Source of the DNA: Sipunculus nudus
Lineage: Eukaryota > Annelida > Sipuncula > Golfingiida > Sipunculidae
DNA: 64,000 nt
Assembly: GCA_026874595.1 (NCBI GenBank)
Contig: CM049307.1
Location: forward strand, 75,244,643-75,308,642
Direction: 5' to 3'
The translations under genes were made by a program, and so were the position numbers. Below, one piece after another: positions 1 through 11,065 of the stretch; position 1 is the first letter of the stretch, and each line of letters starts with the position of its first letter. The notes below the pieces were generated by a model, which was not told the origin of the DNA, did no database searches, and worked only from the letters and a program-made list of their open reading frames with translations.

Positions 1-3000
1 TGAAACAGTCTCATCTTGAGGCTCGGCTGACCTTGTTCAGGAAGTTCACCATCTGTAATAAACATGTCTGATATAATCTAGGTAAGAAAAACAGCAAAAA
101 GTTACACCTTTCACATGGCAATCCAGTGTTTTCAAACCGTTTTGGGCAAAATTTTTTGGATCAAGCCCAGGAGGTGGTTTTTAAACTGTTTTAATGCAAA
201 ACATTAGTCCACTTTGCTTAAGTGTTGTGTAAACGTTAAAGAATGGTTTGGATCTAGTTTTCAGCAAACTGGTAAATTGTTTACGGCATTTCCCTCCAAA
301 ACTATTGGTTACATCCCCTATTTCCTTTGGCCTTATGTCCGTGTGAATGCACAAAATGGATTCAAACTGATCTGGTCATACTGATTTGCCCAAATCGTTT
401 TAAAAAGCTTATTGTGTGAAAGGGGTAATAATATAAACAGAAATTCTGACAGTAAATCCTTAATTTATTAATGCTAAGGTCAAAAATATCAATTATATGT
501 TTCTCAAGCACTTTTTTTGGAAAACAATGCTGGTGGGCAGCTTTTCATTTTTATTTTTTACTGTAAAAATAGCACTGAATATTAGAGTAAATATCAGACA
601 TCATTAGGGGGTAAATTGACCAGTTTTGGGGTCACAGATTATTTTTGTTAGTAGTGAACACACAAAAACACACATGATTATGTGCCTGGGATAATACCTC
701 ATGTTCAACTGTTTGTCTTGCTGCACTACAAGAATTAAGATAAAAGTACCAGAAATGCCAAGGAGGAAAAATCATAAAGAAAGGTCAGGTGTGTAGATGG
801 GGCTTTTTAATCACCAAAGTTTTATTATCGCAATAACTTCTGTTTCGCAAACATTGCTAATTTGAAACCCTCATGAACAAAAGGGCAACAACAGTATTCT
901 GTACCTGCTAATGGGTCTAGCTTGTCTTTCTCCTTCAGGTCTTCTGTCAGGGAGTCATGTAGAAACTCAGGCAGATTATCTGGGTTGAAACAGCAGTATT
1001 TTTTATGAGATGATAAAAGCCCAAGTTGACCAATGAAGCTGCAACCATTGCAGCGGAAAGGGCATGCTACCTGAGGAATAAACAAATTTTATAATAATCA
1101 TGATATAGAAGACACCCCACCCCATGTAAAATGTAATAATTTATTTGCTGAATTTCAATACTATATACCTCAGATATATACTAACTTTACAATATCTGGT
1201 AGCTGTTAATTATCATTATGTTTAGCTGAAGTATAATTCACTATATACAGATTGCAGTATATAAAATATAATACTCATTTAATTGTTTTGCCCTTTTTTA
1301 AATAAAAATTTACAATAAATACAAACAATTTTGGCCAAAGAAGAGTATTTTCTGAGTGGTATGCTTTACCTACTTCTATCACTCACTGGTCTTTCCACAA
1401 TTTATTTCAGATAAAACAGGCCATTTAAAGCTGCATGGTCATTTACAAAAAAAGTCCAGATTTTCACATTTACATTTCATATTTTTCCACAGTGATTAAA
1501 TATATAAATATGGTGCTACTATACAGAAACCTGAAACCTAACCTTACCTGTTGGTCTCCAATAATATTCTCCAGGATAAAGTCATGGTGCATGTCCTGCT
1601 TCCGTAAAGGTTTTCTGAAAAAAAACAAAATGTTTTCTGAAATAATACAAAAGTTTTTCTGAAATAATACAAAAGTTTTTCTGAAACTAGAATACTGACA
1701 GGTCAGGAAAGGCCCTGCAAAAGGCCTGTGACCTTGACTTTTGACCTTTTGACCCCAAAGTCAAAATGTTTCCTTCTGCTATAGGTAGGTGAGCTATATG
1801 TGGAAGACAGATGGTTTGAGATGAAAAGTTTGGCTGAAAATACATCCACAATCTTTTTAAAGAAGTGGGTCAATCCATCCTGAAGTTATCATCCAAAAAC
1901 AAGGGACAAATGGACGGAAAGGGTGATTACTATAGGGCACCCGCTTTTTCAAGCTAGGCCCTAATAATACAAAAGGTTTTCTGAAATAATACAAAATATT
2001 TCATGGTACTTATGTGAGGATCAACAATCAAACATTACATTATTACATGTTTGACAATTAAATATTTATTTCTACATATCTGTTAAATCATTCACATAAA
2101 TAAATTCTGCTTCAGATAAACATTTATACTCTGAAATTATCAAACTGACTTTATTCAGAGTATGCATACTGTACCATATATACTCTGTTCTACCAACCTA
2201 TGTCCACCTGTTTTTTTTTAAACTTTCTTAAAACTTTATTTTTTTCAATAATTTCCTAATAAGCTGCATATGGAGGTGAAGGCCTTATATGAGAATCAAG
2301 AACTTTACAATAAATCTCTGGTTTCTGTTTCTTTTATTAATTCAAAGGTTTATATACAATTGTGACATAAGGCAATTCTTTGTTCACAAGGAGACCACTC
2401 CATTTATGGCTATTAGGGTCATAATTGTATCCGCCAAAACGAAGTTTTGCGGATACTATATTTTTGACCGGGTTCCACCATCACCGCCGCGGCGTTCATT
2501 TCGGGAAAACTCCTCTGAGACTACTGGACGGATTTTTCCTAAACTTACACAAATTATCGGGTCACATGTGAACTGCTGCGCCCCCATTTTGTTTTGACCT
2601 CTGACCTTTCCTCTCTGCCCAGCGTCCATTTGTGCATCTGTTTCCACACATAAACCCACATATCTCGGGAACCGTTTGACCGATCAAGAAAAAAATTTTA
2701 CACAAATGTAGCCCTTGGATAGCTTTATAACATACAGAAAAAAAGGTGGCGCCACCTGCAACCATGTTCACACAGTGTCCATCTGTTCATCTGCCTTGGG
2801 TTAAAATCACTCATATCTCTGCAGTGGTTTGACTAATTCACCTAAAATTTGGCATGCGTATACATCCTAGATAGCTTTCATGATTTTGTGACAGGTGGCG
2901 CCTCCTACATTCATGTTAATGCTGCAGACATCCAAGCTCATATCTCAGGAACCGTTTGACCAATCAGTAAAAAAATTTTTACACAAATGTAGCCCTTGGA

Positions 3001-6000
3001 TAGCTGTATAACATATACAAAAATGGTGGCGCCACCTGCAGCCATTTTTGCACAGCGTCCATCTGTTTGTCTGCCTTGGGTTAAAATCACTCATATCTCT
3101 GCAGTGGTTTGACCAAATTACCTGAAATTCGGAATGCATATACATCCCACATAGCTTTCTTGATTTTATTACAGGTGGCGCCACCTACATTCATGCTGTA
3201 GACATCTATGCTTATATCTCGGGACTCGTTCGACCAATCAGGAAAAAAAATTTACACAAATGTAGCCCTTGGGTAGCTTTATAACATAAACAAAAATGGT
3301 GGCCCCACCTGCAGCCATTTTTGCACAGCGTCCATCTGTTTGTCTGCCTTGGGTTAAAATCACTCATATCTCTGCAGTGGTTTGACCAAATTACCTGTAA
3401 ATCGGCATGCATATACATCCTGGATAGCTTTCTTGATTTTATGACAGGTGGCGCCAGCTTCATTCATATTCACGCTTCAGACATTAATGCTAATATCTCC
3501 GGACTCGATTGACCAATCAGGAAAAAAATTTTACACAAATGTAGCCCTTGGATAGCTTTATAACATACACAAAAATGGTGGCGCCACCTGCAGCAATTTT
3601 TGCACAGCGTCCATCTGTTTGTCTGCTGTGGGATAAAATCACTCATATCTCTACAGTGGTTTTACTTTTCCACCTGAAATTTTGCATGTGTATACATCTT
3701 GGATAGTGTCTCGTTCAAATAACAGGTGGCGCCACCTACAATCATGTTTCTAATATGTAACACATGTAACTCTATTTCCCCTTGCCACTCAATCCATGCC
3801 TCACTTCACCCGTCCTACTCTGATTCTGGTGGATACACGTAGTCGCTTGTCGACTACCCGTATTATAGTTTTTTAGGCAACTGACCAGGTGAACTATACT
3901 GAAGCATGACATTGTGCAGGAAGAAAGGTAAACTTGATCATGGGAGCCCTGGGGGATTATCAGGTAGTCATAGGGATACACACTTTATTTTAGATTTTTT
4001 GTATTAAAATTTAATATAAAGGTCATTATCATACCTGTCTTCTGGACATGTTTTACTGTTCTTCAGCCATTCTGTGATGCACTACAAATAAAATATTTTA
4101 AAATTTTCAGTTTTCAGTGGTATTAACCTTGACAAAAAAAAATAAGTAAACTTAAATAAGGAGTTCATACAGCACACATATATATTTTGAAATGAAACAA
4201 TAGCTTTGATTACAAAACAATTATTTGATACAAAGCAGTGTATACTAATGGTTTGCCATTTAATTGACTATATCATGATCATATCAATAATTGGTCACTT
4301 TCTTTCATAATTGATTAAATTGATTGTATATGCATAACTGATCATAAAGCATTATGTATGCAAATCAACATAATTTCCATTATCCCCATAAGATATTCTT
4401 ATTCTGTCAGAGATAAAAGAAAGATGGGGAACAAACAGAGTAACAACATTAAAACTTGTCTAACATATTAACAAGTTATAATCTGTAAATAAATTAAGGC
4501 AGAGTAACTCCAGGTTTTTTTTAAGATTTCAAATTTTCAAACCATGGAATGTTATATGGACTTACTGTATTACAAAATGTGACCAAATGGTGCCCTGTGA
4601 CAATTAACTGTGTTATTGACAAGGCACCACATTGTGCCCTGTGACAACTAACCATATTACAGAATGTGTGACCACACGGTGCCCTCATTGGGTCCCGGAA
4701 CACTTCCTGGCACACTGAGCAGTACAGATGCTGACTCACAGACTCCGGGTTTAAGAAATATCTGTAGAGTAAAACAAAAACATGTAAAACATTGCCAAGC
4801 TGTGAAACCTGAGCCAACAAAGTTATTGGCCTTTCAGAAGAACTACACAAGTGGCCCATGGGCCATGAGGCTCAGCTGAATTTGACATGTATTATAAGAA
4901 TTGACCTAATTTCAGGATTCAAAGGAGACTTGCCAAGGTTAAGGACCTCCATGGAATTTACAATAGAAAGTTCCAAGGAAAATGGATGCAATTTGTACCA
5001 TGTCTGGCTGCTCAGATTCATATTTGTGGCCCATAGCTCACATAATATAGCCTATTAGGCCACCATGACCTAATCCCCAAGAACTTTTGCCAGAGACCTC
5101 CCAGAATTTTACGTTAGAAGATTCTAGGCCTACTGGATACAATTTGTGCCCAGTCTGACTGTGTGGGTGCTTATATGACATCTTTTCCCTATAGATATAG
5201 GCTGACAACAGAGGTATGGAAGATTAAATATTGGCCTGATGTTCAAAAATGTAGGCTTCAGTTTATTTAACAAACTGGATCACTTCAGTTTAAATATGAT
5301 CACCAGCCACCACCACCATTAAGACCTATTTTAAGTCTGAATGTGTTTCCCTTGTTCGTTATATTATAGGTCACAATAAAAATCTGTTATTTTATTAATT
5401 GTCCATGCATATGTATGCTCTGTTTATGTTGATGTAACTGAGATAGTTATAACAAGTTCTGAATTAAGAGGTACACTTATTTCTATCACCCAATCAGAAA
5501 TACTCCGAGTCCCTGTAACAAAATGGTGAAGTCACTTTAAAAGTGAGTCCCAATTTTGAGGGAAAGAATTATAAACTATCCAAAATATTATGGTGATTTA
5601 GAAAAAATAAATAAAATTTTAGATATAACCTTGAAGACCAAATTTTGAACTCATCAGAGAACATGAGAAAACTGGTGTGTTAAATTTAAGGCAAATATCT
5701 TCAGTATTTCCAAACTTATGGCCATCACTGTTATACTCACAATAATCCCAGAATTGCACTGGTTTGACCTTGAACATCAATTTCAAGATCACCAGATATC
5801 AATCTCTTCTGAGAACTTGGTGAACTCAATTTGTGTTTCAAATCTGAGGGGGGGGGGAATTCAATACTTCCTAAGTTATCAAGTTCACAAGAAATCCTGT
5901 ACGGGATGAATTATAATTCAGCTTATTTGACTTTGAAGATCCTGGTCAAGGTCACCAGTTGTTTAATACCTGCAAATTGCTTATTATTATTTATGCATGT

Positions 6001-7256
6001 CTATACATGATGTACATAAATACATGACTGGTATTCACCTAGGCACAATAGAGTCTATATTATCACCTCTGGGTAATTTTACAATTCAAAATGCACACAC
6101 ACACACAAATCTGAACAAACCTGTACAGATAAGGTCAAACTCCTAGTTAAGGCTATGTTCACATTTTAAACAGGCCTTTTCCTCTAACCTACATTTATGC
6201 ACATATAAAAGTTGACAAAGATAAAAAATCCAAAGATCCATGAAAGTATTTTTGAGTTATCTCAATTGCAAGAAAACTCTGCAAAGGCAAAAGGACCGTG
6301 TTAAAAACATGGTATCCACTGTCTTTGTCTGGGGATACAATAAGTATAGATCTATTCTGCTTCAAGGTTGAAACTGTTGTTGAGGCTCAAGTAGTACTGG
6401 CAGATACTCAAAGTCAGGACCAGCCTAGAGTCAGATTTTAGACTTCAGCTTGGAAGGCTAGATGCACAAAGTCACCAGTCTTTGAAAATGTCAGACAACT
6501 CCACTGAAACCATTTCTGTATCAAATATTGAAGGGAAAATATGCAGTACTTCAAAAGTTACACACATTGGGTGATACCAGCAAATATGCATGAACACAAC
6601 AACTGCTCAAGTCGTCGTTTAATACCGCGTTAATAACAGCAAAAGTCCTAAGTCCATTGGTCTGCTTGTATAGGAAATGAACACTGCTTATCAAACTGCT
6701 ATAGCAGACTTGCATGACATAAATATATGCAGCAGACTGATGCAGTTTGACACACAGTAAGCTATATATAAGATTAATATGGAATGACTTTCTAGTTTTT
6801 ATCCCACAGAAGTACCAGAATTACATGCAAATGCTCCAGGCTGGTCAGCAGGATAGATCCTCACCGGAGTAGGCTGTTGCACTAACCATGCCAACCATGT
6901 TCAAGTGGTACATACTGTAGCTACCAGGTGGCGTGCCTGCTTTGTTTATGCAACTGATCTCTCCCAGTGCATATTTTTTTCCACATGTGTACAGGAATAA
7001 GCAAACGGTTTCAGAATGAAACATTACACATAATGAAAAAAAAAACACATCGAACACTTCACATTACGTTAGACATAGTTACAGTAAATAGGTAACAATA
7101 TTCAATAACAATTAACATTCTGTCATTTCTGAAGTCGCTTCCCAAGAAACAAGTGCCAATACGTCTGGACATGAAAACTGACCTTTCCTCATAAGTCTCT
7201 TTGTCTTCTATATTATCATCTTCTTTTCTGGATCGTTTTTTACCCCGTCCTGACAT
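1..7256 (-). CDS. RING/TRAF-type zinc finger E3 ubiquitin ligase, NRDP1-like (3' end beyond window)
   Basis: Coding exons, in transcript order, are 7256-7183, 4761-4653, 4081-4035, 1614-1548, 1070-905 and 52 to the left edge. Each has AG/GT borders and all phases fit (2,0,2,0,1), giving about 171 residues so far. The ATG at 7256 opens a basic, acidic-tailed N-terminus. A RING finger follows with C39, C42, C54, H56, C59, C62, C73 and Asp76 as the eighth ligand. This ends in CPEDR, as in NRDP1/RNF41, which has CPVD there. A TRAF-type finger follows with C102-x6-C109-x11-H121-x3-C125, the same spacing as NRDP1. By family it should be a cytosolic ubiquitin ligase; the substrate is unknown. The donor at 905 is preferred over reading on to a stop at 825, because 830-904 resembles a dispersed repeat also seen near 39316-39365 and the exon at 1-52 fits the phase. 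The name is uncertain; the RING and TRAF folds are well supported. Confidence 0.85.
104..430. mobile_element. MITE-like element with CCCTTTCACA inverted ends
   Basis: The left end reads acacctttcacatgg and the right end gtgtgaaaggggtaa, which are inverted copies. A second copy lies at 27706-28103 and shares the ends and internal text such as 'gcccaggaggtggttt'. No coding capacity is visible, so this looks like a small non-autonomous DNA transposon. It sits in the last visible intron of the ligase gene. Confidence 0.6.
825..904. repeat. Dispersed repeat fragment next to ligase exon 5 donor
   Basis: The stretch 'atttgaaaccctca..aacaaaag' at about 856-881 recurs near 39316-39365. It abuts the splice donor of the exon ending at 905. 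An in-frame extension here would end at a stop codon at 825, but the repeat nature argues that this is intron. Confidence 0.45.
1615..2005 (-). repeat. Tandem copies of a 3' splice site upstream of ligase exon 4
   Basis: Read on the minus strand, a unit of about 22 bp, TTTCAGAAAAACTTTTGTAT followed by TA, is repeated immediately upstream of the real acceptor TTTTCAG/AAAACCTTT at 1615. Copies lie at about 1621-1690 and again at 1965-2005, where TTTCAGAAAACCTTTT matches the exon start closely. A piece of about 270 bp (1690-1960) with GACCTTGACTTTTGACC text separates the two blocks and appears inserted. The array therefore duplicates both the acceptor and the first nine exon bases. Confidence 0.7.
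2427..3868 (+). mobile_element. Helentron-like non-autonomous element, family A, copy 1
   Basis: The left end starts GTATCCGCCAAAAC and folds into a hairpin with the following GTTTTGCGGATAC. Near the right end the inverted motif TCTGGTGGATAC recurs (TTTTGGCGGATAC in copy 2), followed by the hairpin GTAGTCG-cttgt-CGACTAC and, about 10 bp on, ATAG/TT (CTAG/TT in sister copies). Asymmetric terminal repeats, a 3' hairpin, a CTAG-T end and a core of tandem repeats match Helentron-type non-autonomous elements and bivalve 'pearl' elements. The core alternates two related units of about 140 bp (dimer 273-279 bp), most with a GGTGGCGCCACC-type box. It sits in the intron between ligase exons 3 and 4. 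No transposase is visible. Confidence 0.7.
4559..4700 (-). repeat. Three tandem copies of the RING-exon 3' end and its splice donor
   Basis: On the minus strand, units of about 44-46 bp begin GGGCACC and end in a donor-like site. The first is the authentic exon end with GTTAGT at 4652. The second has GTTAAT at 4608 and the third GTAAGT at 4565. The copies run into the intron from the RING exon ending at 4653. The third site is closer to the consensus donor than the authentic one. Confidence 0.7.
4762..7182. other. First intron of the ligase gene: fragmentary repeats
   Basis: No exon was recognised here. The stretch 5700-5960 carries 'tgaccttgaa..caaggtcacc' text resembling repeats at 56760-57070. 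The remainder is AT-rich with no structure I can name. Confidence 0.4.
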
Positions 7257-8525
7257 CGTGTTCTCCTCGGCTTCAATTCAACAGTTTCAACATTCACTGA
7301 CAGCAGTTGTGGACTGTGCTGTCACATCTGTTCAAATCGCCCGCGAACCAAGTAGGACAACAACATGGAAAAGTCGGCTCATTGAGAACTCGACACCTAA
7401 AAAGACTGGTACGCAAATCAACGGTTATTACTGAAACGCGTTCACTGTTTATACAAAAATGCTAACGTGCATGCGGCCTTAAGTGCGGACGCCGTATAAA
7501 TCGATATAAATCTTGCAAATATAAACTTAAATAAGAAGTTTTGACTGACATTTTAAAAATTTAAGATGAAGTTTTTCAATTTCAAAAATGGATAAAATTT
7601 ATCGTTTAAAGGGGCCTAATCACCTATCTGGCCTTCATAAATTAATGGTAATCCCTTGGGGTTTTTACAAAATATCCCAGAAAACGTGGATATCACCGCA
7701 CACAAGCTGCTTGTTTTGTTTATATCAAAGTGTTCATGACATAAAAATAATCACAAAATAATCAAAACAAATTTAACAAACGCATCTGGCGGTAAGCCAG
7801 ATAAGCCAGAGCTTTGCAAATGGTGTTTTGCAACAAGTGACCTTTCTCCCTCCGCATATATGCATTATGCAACCTACCACCTGCCGTGTTTAAAAACAAT
7901 TAAGTTTAAACATCCTTCATGGGGGCGTTATAAGAACTTCAGAAAGCCAGAATTATCCTTAAATAATTGATATATGATCAGAGGAAGCCAGATATCCCAT
8001 AAATTCTTTTTTTTTTCAATAGGTAGGTGTGAATAAAAGTGTAATAATAGCATTAAAAATATTTACATTATGTCATCAATTCAAGTTGTCGCATGTCATA
8101 AATATAGATTCAAATTAGCTATTAGCCGAAAATGAGAATGAAAAAAATGAATACTGTACCCTTGTAACATTTCATATTTTAATCCCGTCTCTGTCCACAT
8201 TTTGACATTTAAAGCTCTTTTCTTGCAAAATTACGTTTTATTTGATATTTGTTGATTGTTCCACGAGAATTATAAAGATATTAGTAGAGACCACGCACAA
8301 ACAACAATATTTTTTTTTTTTTTTTTGCAAATGAGAACCAGGTACTCGGTAATGTTGCTATTTTTTTCTCTTTCTTCGATTCCTTCATGGAATTCTTAAA
8401 GTAATGGTAACGGACTGATATTTTTTTAATTATATGTAATATTTCCAGTTTTTCGGTTTTAATACTTGCAAGCGTGCAAAGTTTTTATGCACGTGTCTCA
8501 ACAGGTAAATGCAATAATAATAATT

Positions 8526-8569
<44 letters not shown>

Positions 8570-9036
8570 TATAATAATGATTCCCCTGCTCGGACCATAT
8601 TTTTAGTTATCATATTTGGTAGATCGACAGATTTATTAATTTAGGTTTACAATTATTACTTAAAATGTCCCCGAAGAAAGTTAATGTTTGTTTGTTAAAA
8701 TTGGAAACCAGCGCGTGTAAGTGTGCGTGCATTTAAAGGCCTATTCTTTTTTTCAAACGATATTATTACATATTTATTCTATATATTTAGCCATTCTCTT
8801 ACTCTTAATGATAAATCAAAAGGTTTCCTTTTATTTTCAAAATAATTATATTGATTATTTCTTTTCGGACAGGCACACCTATAGAACTCGTAATTATGTG
8901 ACACCTATATATTTGATTTTTTTTTTCGCGTAATGTTGGTGTAATGAATATGTCCAGTTCCACGAACATGCGCATTGCGTACGTATATATGCTTATCGTC
9001 TGCTCTGTTCAGGTAGCATGAAGTAGTAACGCGTAT

Positions 9037-9069
<33 letters not shown>

Positions 9070-9209
9070 AGTTACGACAGATACAAATCAGAGGTTCAAA
9101 CAGGAACATTCGTCGTTATAAAATAGTTTTATCTTTTCACCTTTAGAATCTGAGATATGATTATATTATATTATATTATAAAGTGTCAAGATCTGATCGC
9201 TCTTTGTCG
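7257..9209. other. Upstream region of the ligase gene with simple repeats
   Basis: This is the presumed promoter side of the minus-strand ligase gene. No TATA box or clear motif could be assigned. It holds a (TAA)n microsatellite at about 8518-8579, a poly-C run at about 9040-9068 and a TTATA repeat at about 9153-9180. No gene was seen. Confidence 0.5.
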
Positions 9210-9299
9210 ATGTCCACCAGTGTTCAGTTCCAGTTGCTGAAGATAGATGGCGCTAGTTCCGTGGGCCAGGTCTGGTCCAAATTCGGACGGGGCTTACAG
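9210..9299 (+). CDS. Candidate first coding exon of an unknown gene
   Basis: An ATG at 9210 opens 30 codons that end exactly at CAG/GTAAAG. The peptide begins MSTSVQFQLLKIDG and ends KFGRGLQ, has no odd composition and is more GC-rich than its flanks. No downstream partner exon was found before the ankyrin gene, and no family is recognised. The sequence TAGATGGCGC inside it also matches a CTCF core motif, so a regulatory or chance origin is possible. Confidence 0.3.
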
Positions 9300-10732
9300 G
9301 TAAAGAAATACAAAGCAGCGGGCAATGCTGAGAGCTAAACCAGGTTTTATCACACTGCCATAAAAAGTAAAAAAAAGTAGTCTTGTATAGACTAGAAAAA
9401 GCGACCTTTTCCTCGAAGTATCTGAAAATACTGATACATTTCCGAGCTTTTTTATTTCCAAAAATGAAATATATAATTATATAGCCTATCCAACCATATA
9501 CAAATCATGATCCATTCGACATACACTTAGTATGTTTAATATTAATGTTTAAAGAGTACAGATTTATCGGTAATAGTATCCCCTACGGATTTGAAACATT
9601 TCATAGATTATAATTTCAACCATTTTTTTAGCTCTCAACTGTATATATTTGTGGAACAAGGTGATATTTAATGCTGCTGATTTTACCTCCACTGGCATTA
9701 TTAACACAAGGATTATATAACCTTACTTGCCTCTCCTTTCTTTTCTTTTCTTTGCTTTGCTTTCCCTTCCTCCCTATTGCTTTCCTTTCCGTAATACTAT
9801 CCTTTCCTTTCCGTAATCCTTTACTTGATATAATACATCTGTTTCCCCAATATAAACCTCAAATCTGTGTATACCACTGATACCTAAAAAAAGATTCTTC
9901 TGTTACAAATTGATCACTTTTATTTACAAAGTACTCTGTAAAACCAAAACTTTTTTTAAATAGTGCTAATGACCTGTCCTTAACACTTCCCACGCAGCAG
10001 TCGCATTCCATTCCCGTAATTCATTTCATGAAGGGAATGGATTACAGAAATGGAATGCGACCGCCGCGTGGAGGTAGACAAAGATGCCAATGATACAGTG
10101 TTCGGTACTTATTCTACATAAAATCTATATAATTTTTTCTTTATCCATATTGAACCCACATCATGGAGGCATCTGAAATAATAAGACCAGTAACTTTAAA
10201 CATAGATTTAAGTTTAGTTTTATTTATGATTAAAACAGAGTTCGATTTATTTAGGCCTTTTGTGCCGGTGCCATTTTACGCAAGAGGTTAAATATTTGTC
10301 CTCGCGTGACTTGTTAATCAAGCGATGATTTCTAAATATATACATATCGCTGCAAACTTCACTGATGCAGACGTGTGTATCACGTACACGTATGGACCAC
10401 GTTAATAAATTTCATGTGTGTTGTAAACATTTATTGTCGTCTTTTGTCACATGTCGAATTCGCCATTCAACGGACGGCTCCAGTACTATTAAATTAATTA
10501 ACAACTGCATGTTATTCTATAGACAAAGCCATCAGGATTCGCCATTGGTCAAATGTTTATACATGTATATGTAAAGAGAAACAAGATTACCTGTGTTTGG
10601 TTTTGCATTTGTGTACTTAGAGAAGTTTTGCACACGATACAAGGAATATAAACAATTAATTTTTTTTATAATTTGCATCGATATAACATTTTGGATGCAG
10701 ACCAAACCAAAGGTGCAAACCATGCCATGCAC
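9300..10732. other. Non-coding stretch with one strong palindrome
   Basis: No gene is supported. The only clear structure is the inverted repeat at 9986-10076. A TTTCC/CTTTG pyrimidine-rich patch lies at about 9730-9815. Confidence 0.5.
9986..10076. repeat. Compact inverted repeat, arms about 43 bp
   Basis: The left arm (cgcattccattcccgtaat) and right arm (attacagaaatggaatgcg) pair with few mismatches. The outer bases cttcccacgc and gcgtggaggtag continue the pairing, leaving a loop of only a few bases. It would extrude as a cruciform or, if transcribed, form a hairpin. No element family is recognised. Confidence 0.75.
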
Positions 10733-11065
10733 AGTGGCGGATCCAGAGGGGGGGAGATAGCTGTGGGAGCTATAGCCCCCCCCCCCCCACGAGGTTCTGG
10801 CCTCTCTGAAAAAAACTTAGGCAGTACCTGTGCTTGTCATGCATGTGTAGGTCAGTATAGAATAAGTCTCAAAGCCTGTCTGGTGGACACTCTCCTACTT
10901 ACAGCCAAACGACCAAATCTCTGCCCTGTTCGAGTCCACAACAGTGTAGCATTCTTTTTTTCTTACAATTTCACGTGTGTTGAGTCCTTCCCACTAACCA
11001 GTATGCCAGTAACCAGTAACACTTTGCGACATATTAGCTCCCCGAAATAATTCCTGGATCCGGGT
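10733..11065. mobile_element. Possible non-autonomous DNA transposon end (CAGTGGCGGATCCAG)
   Basis: CAGTGGCGGATCCAGAGG at 10733 resembles terminal motifs I recall from widespread DNA transposons. A partial inverted counterpart, CCTGGATCCG, lies near 11053. The right end is not clean and no target duplication was confirmed. Homopolymer G and C runs lie at about 10748-10790. Confidence 0.3.

Noticed and set aside
825-904. Alternative C-terminus of the ligase ending at a stop at 825
   Set aside because: The segment matches a dispersed repeat, and a phase-correct exon exists at 1-52 after the donor at 905.
10673-11050. Frame containing a run of prolines near 10775
   Set aside because: The prolines come from a poly-C run inside a probable transposon end.
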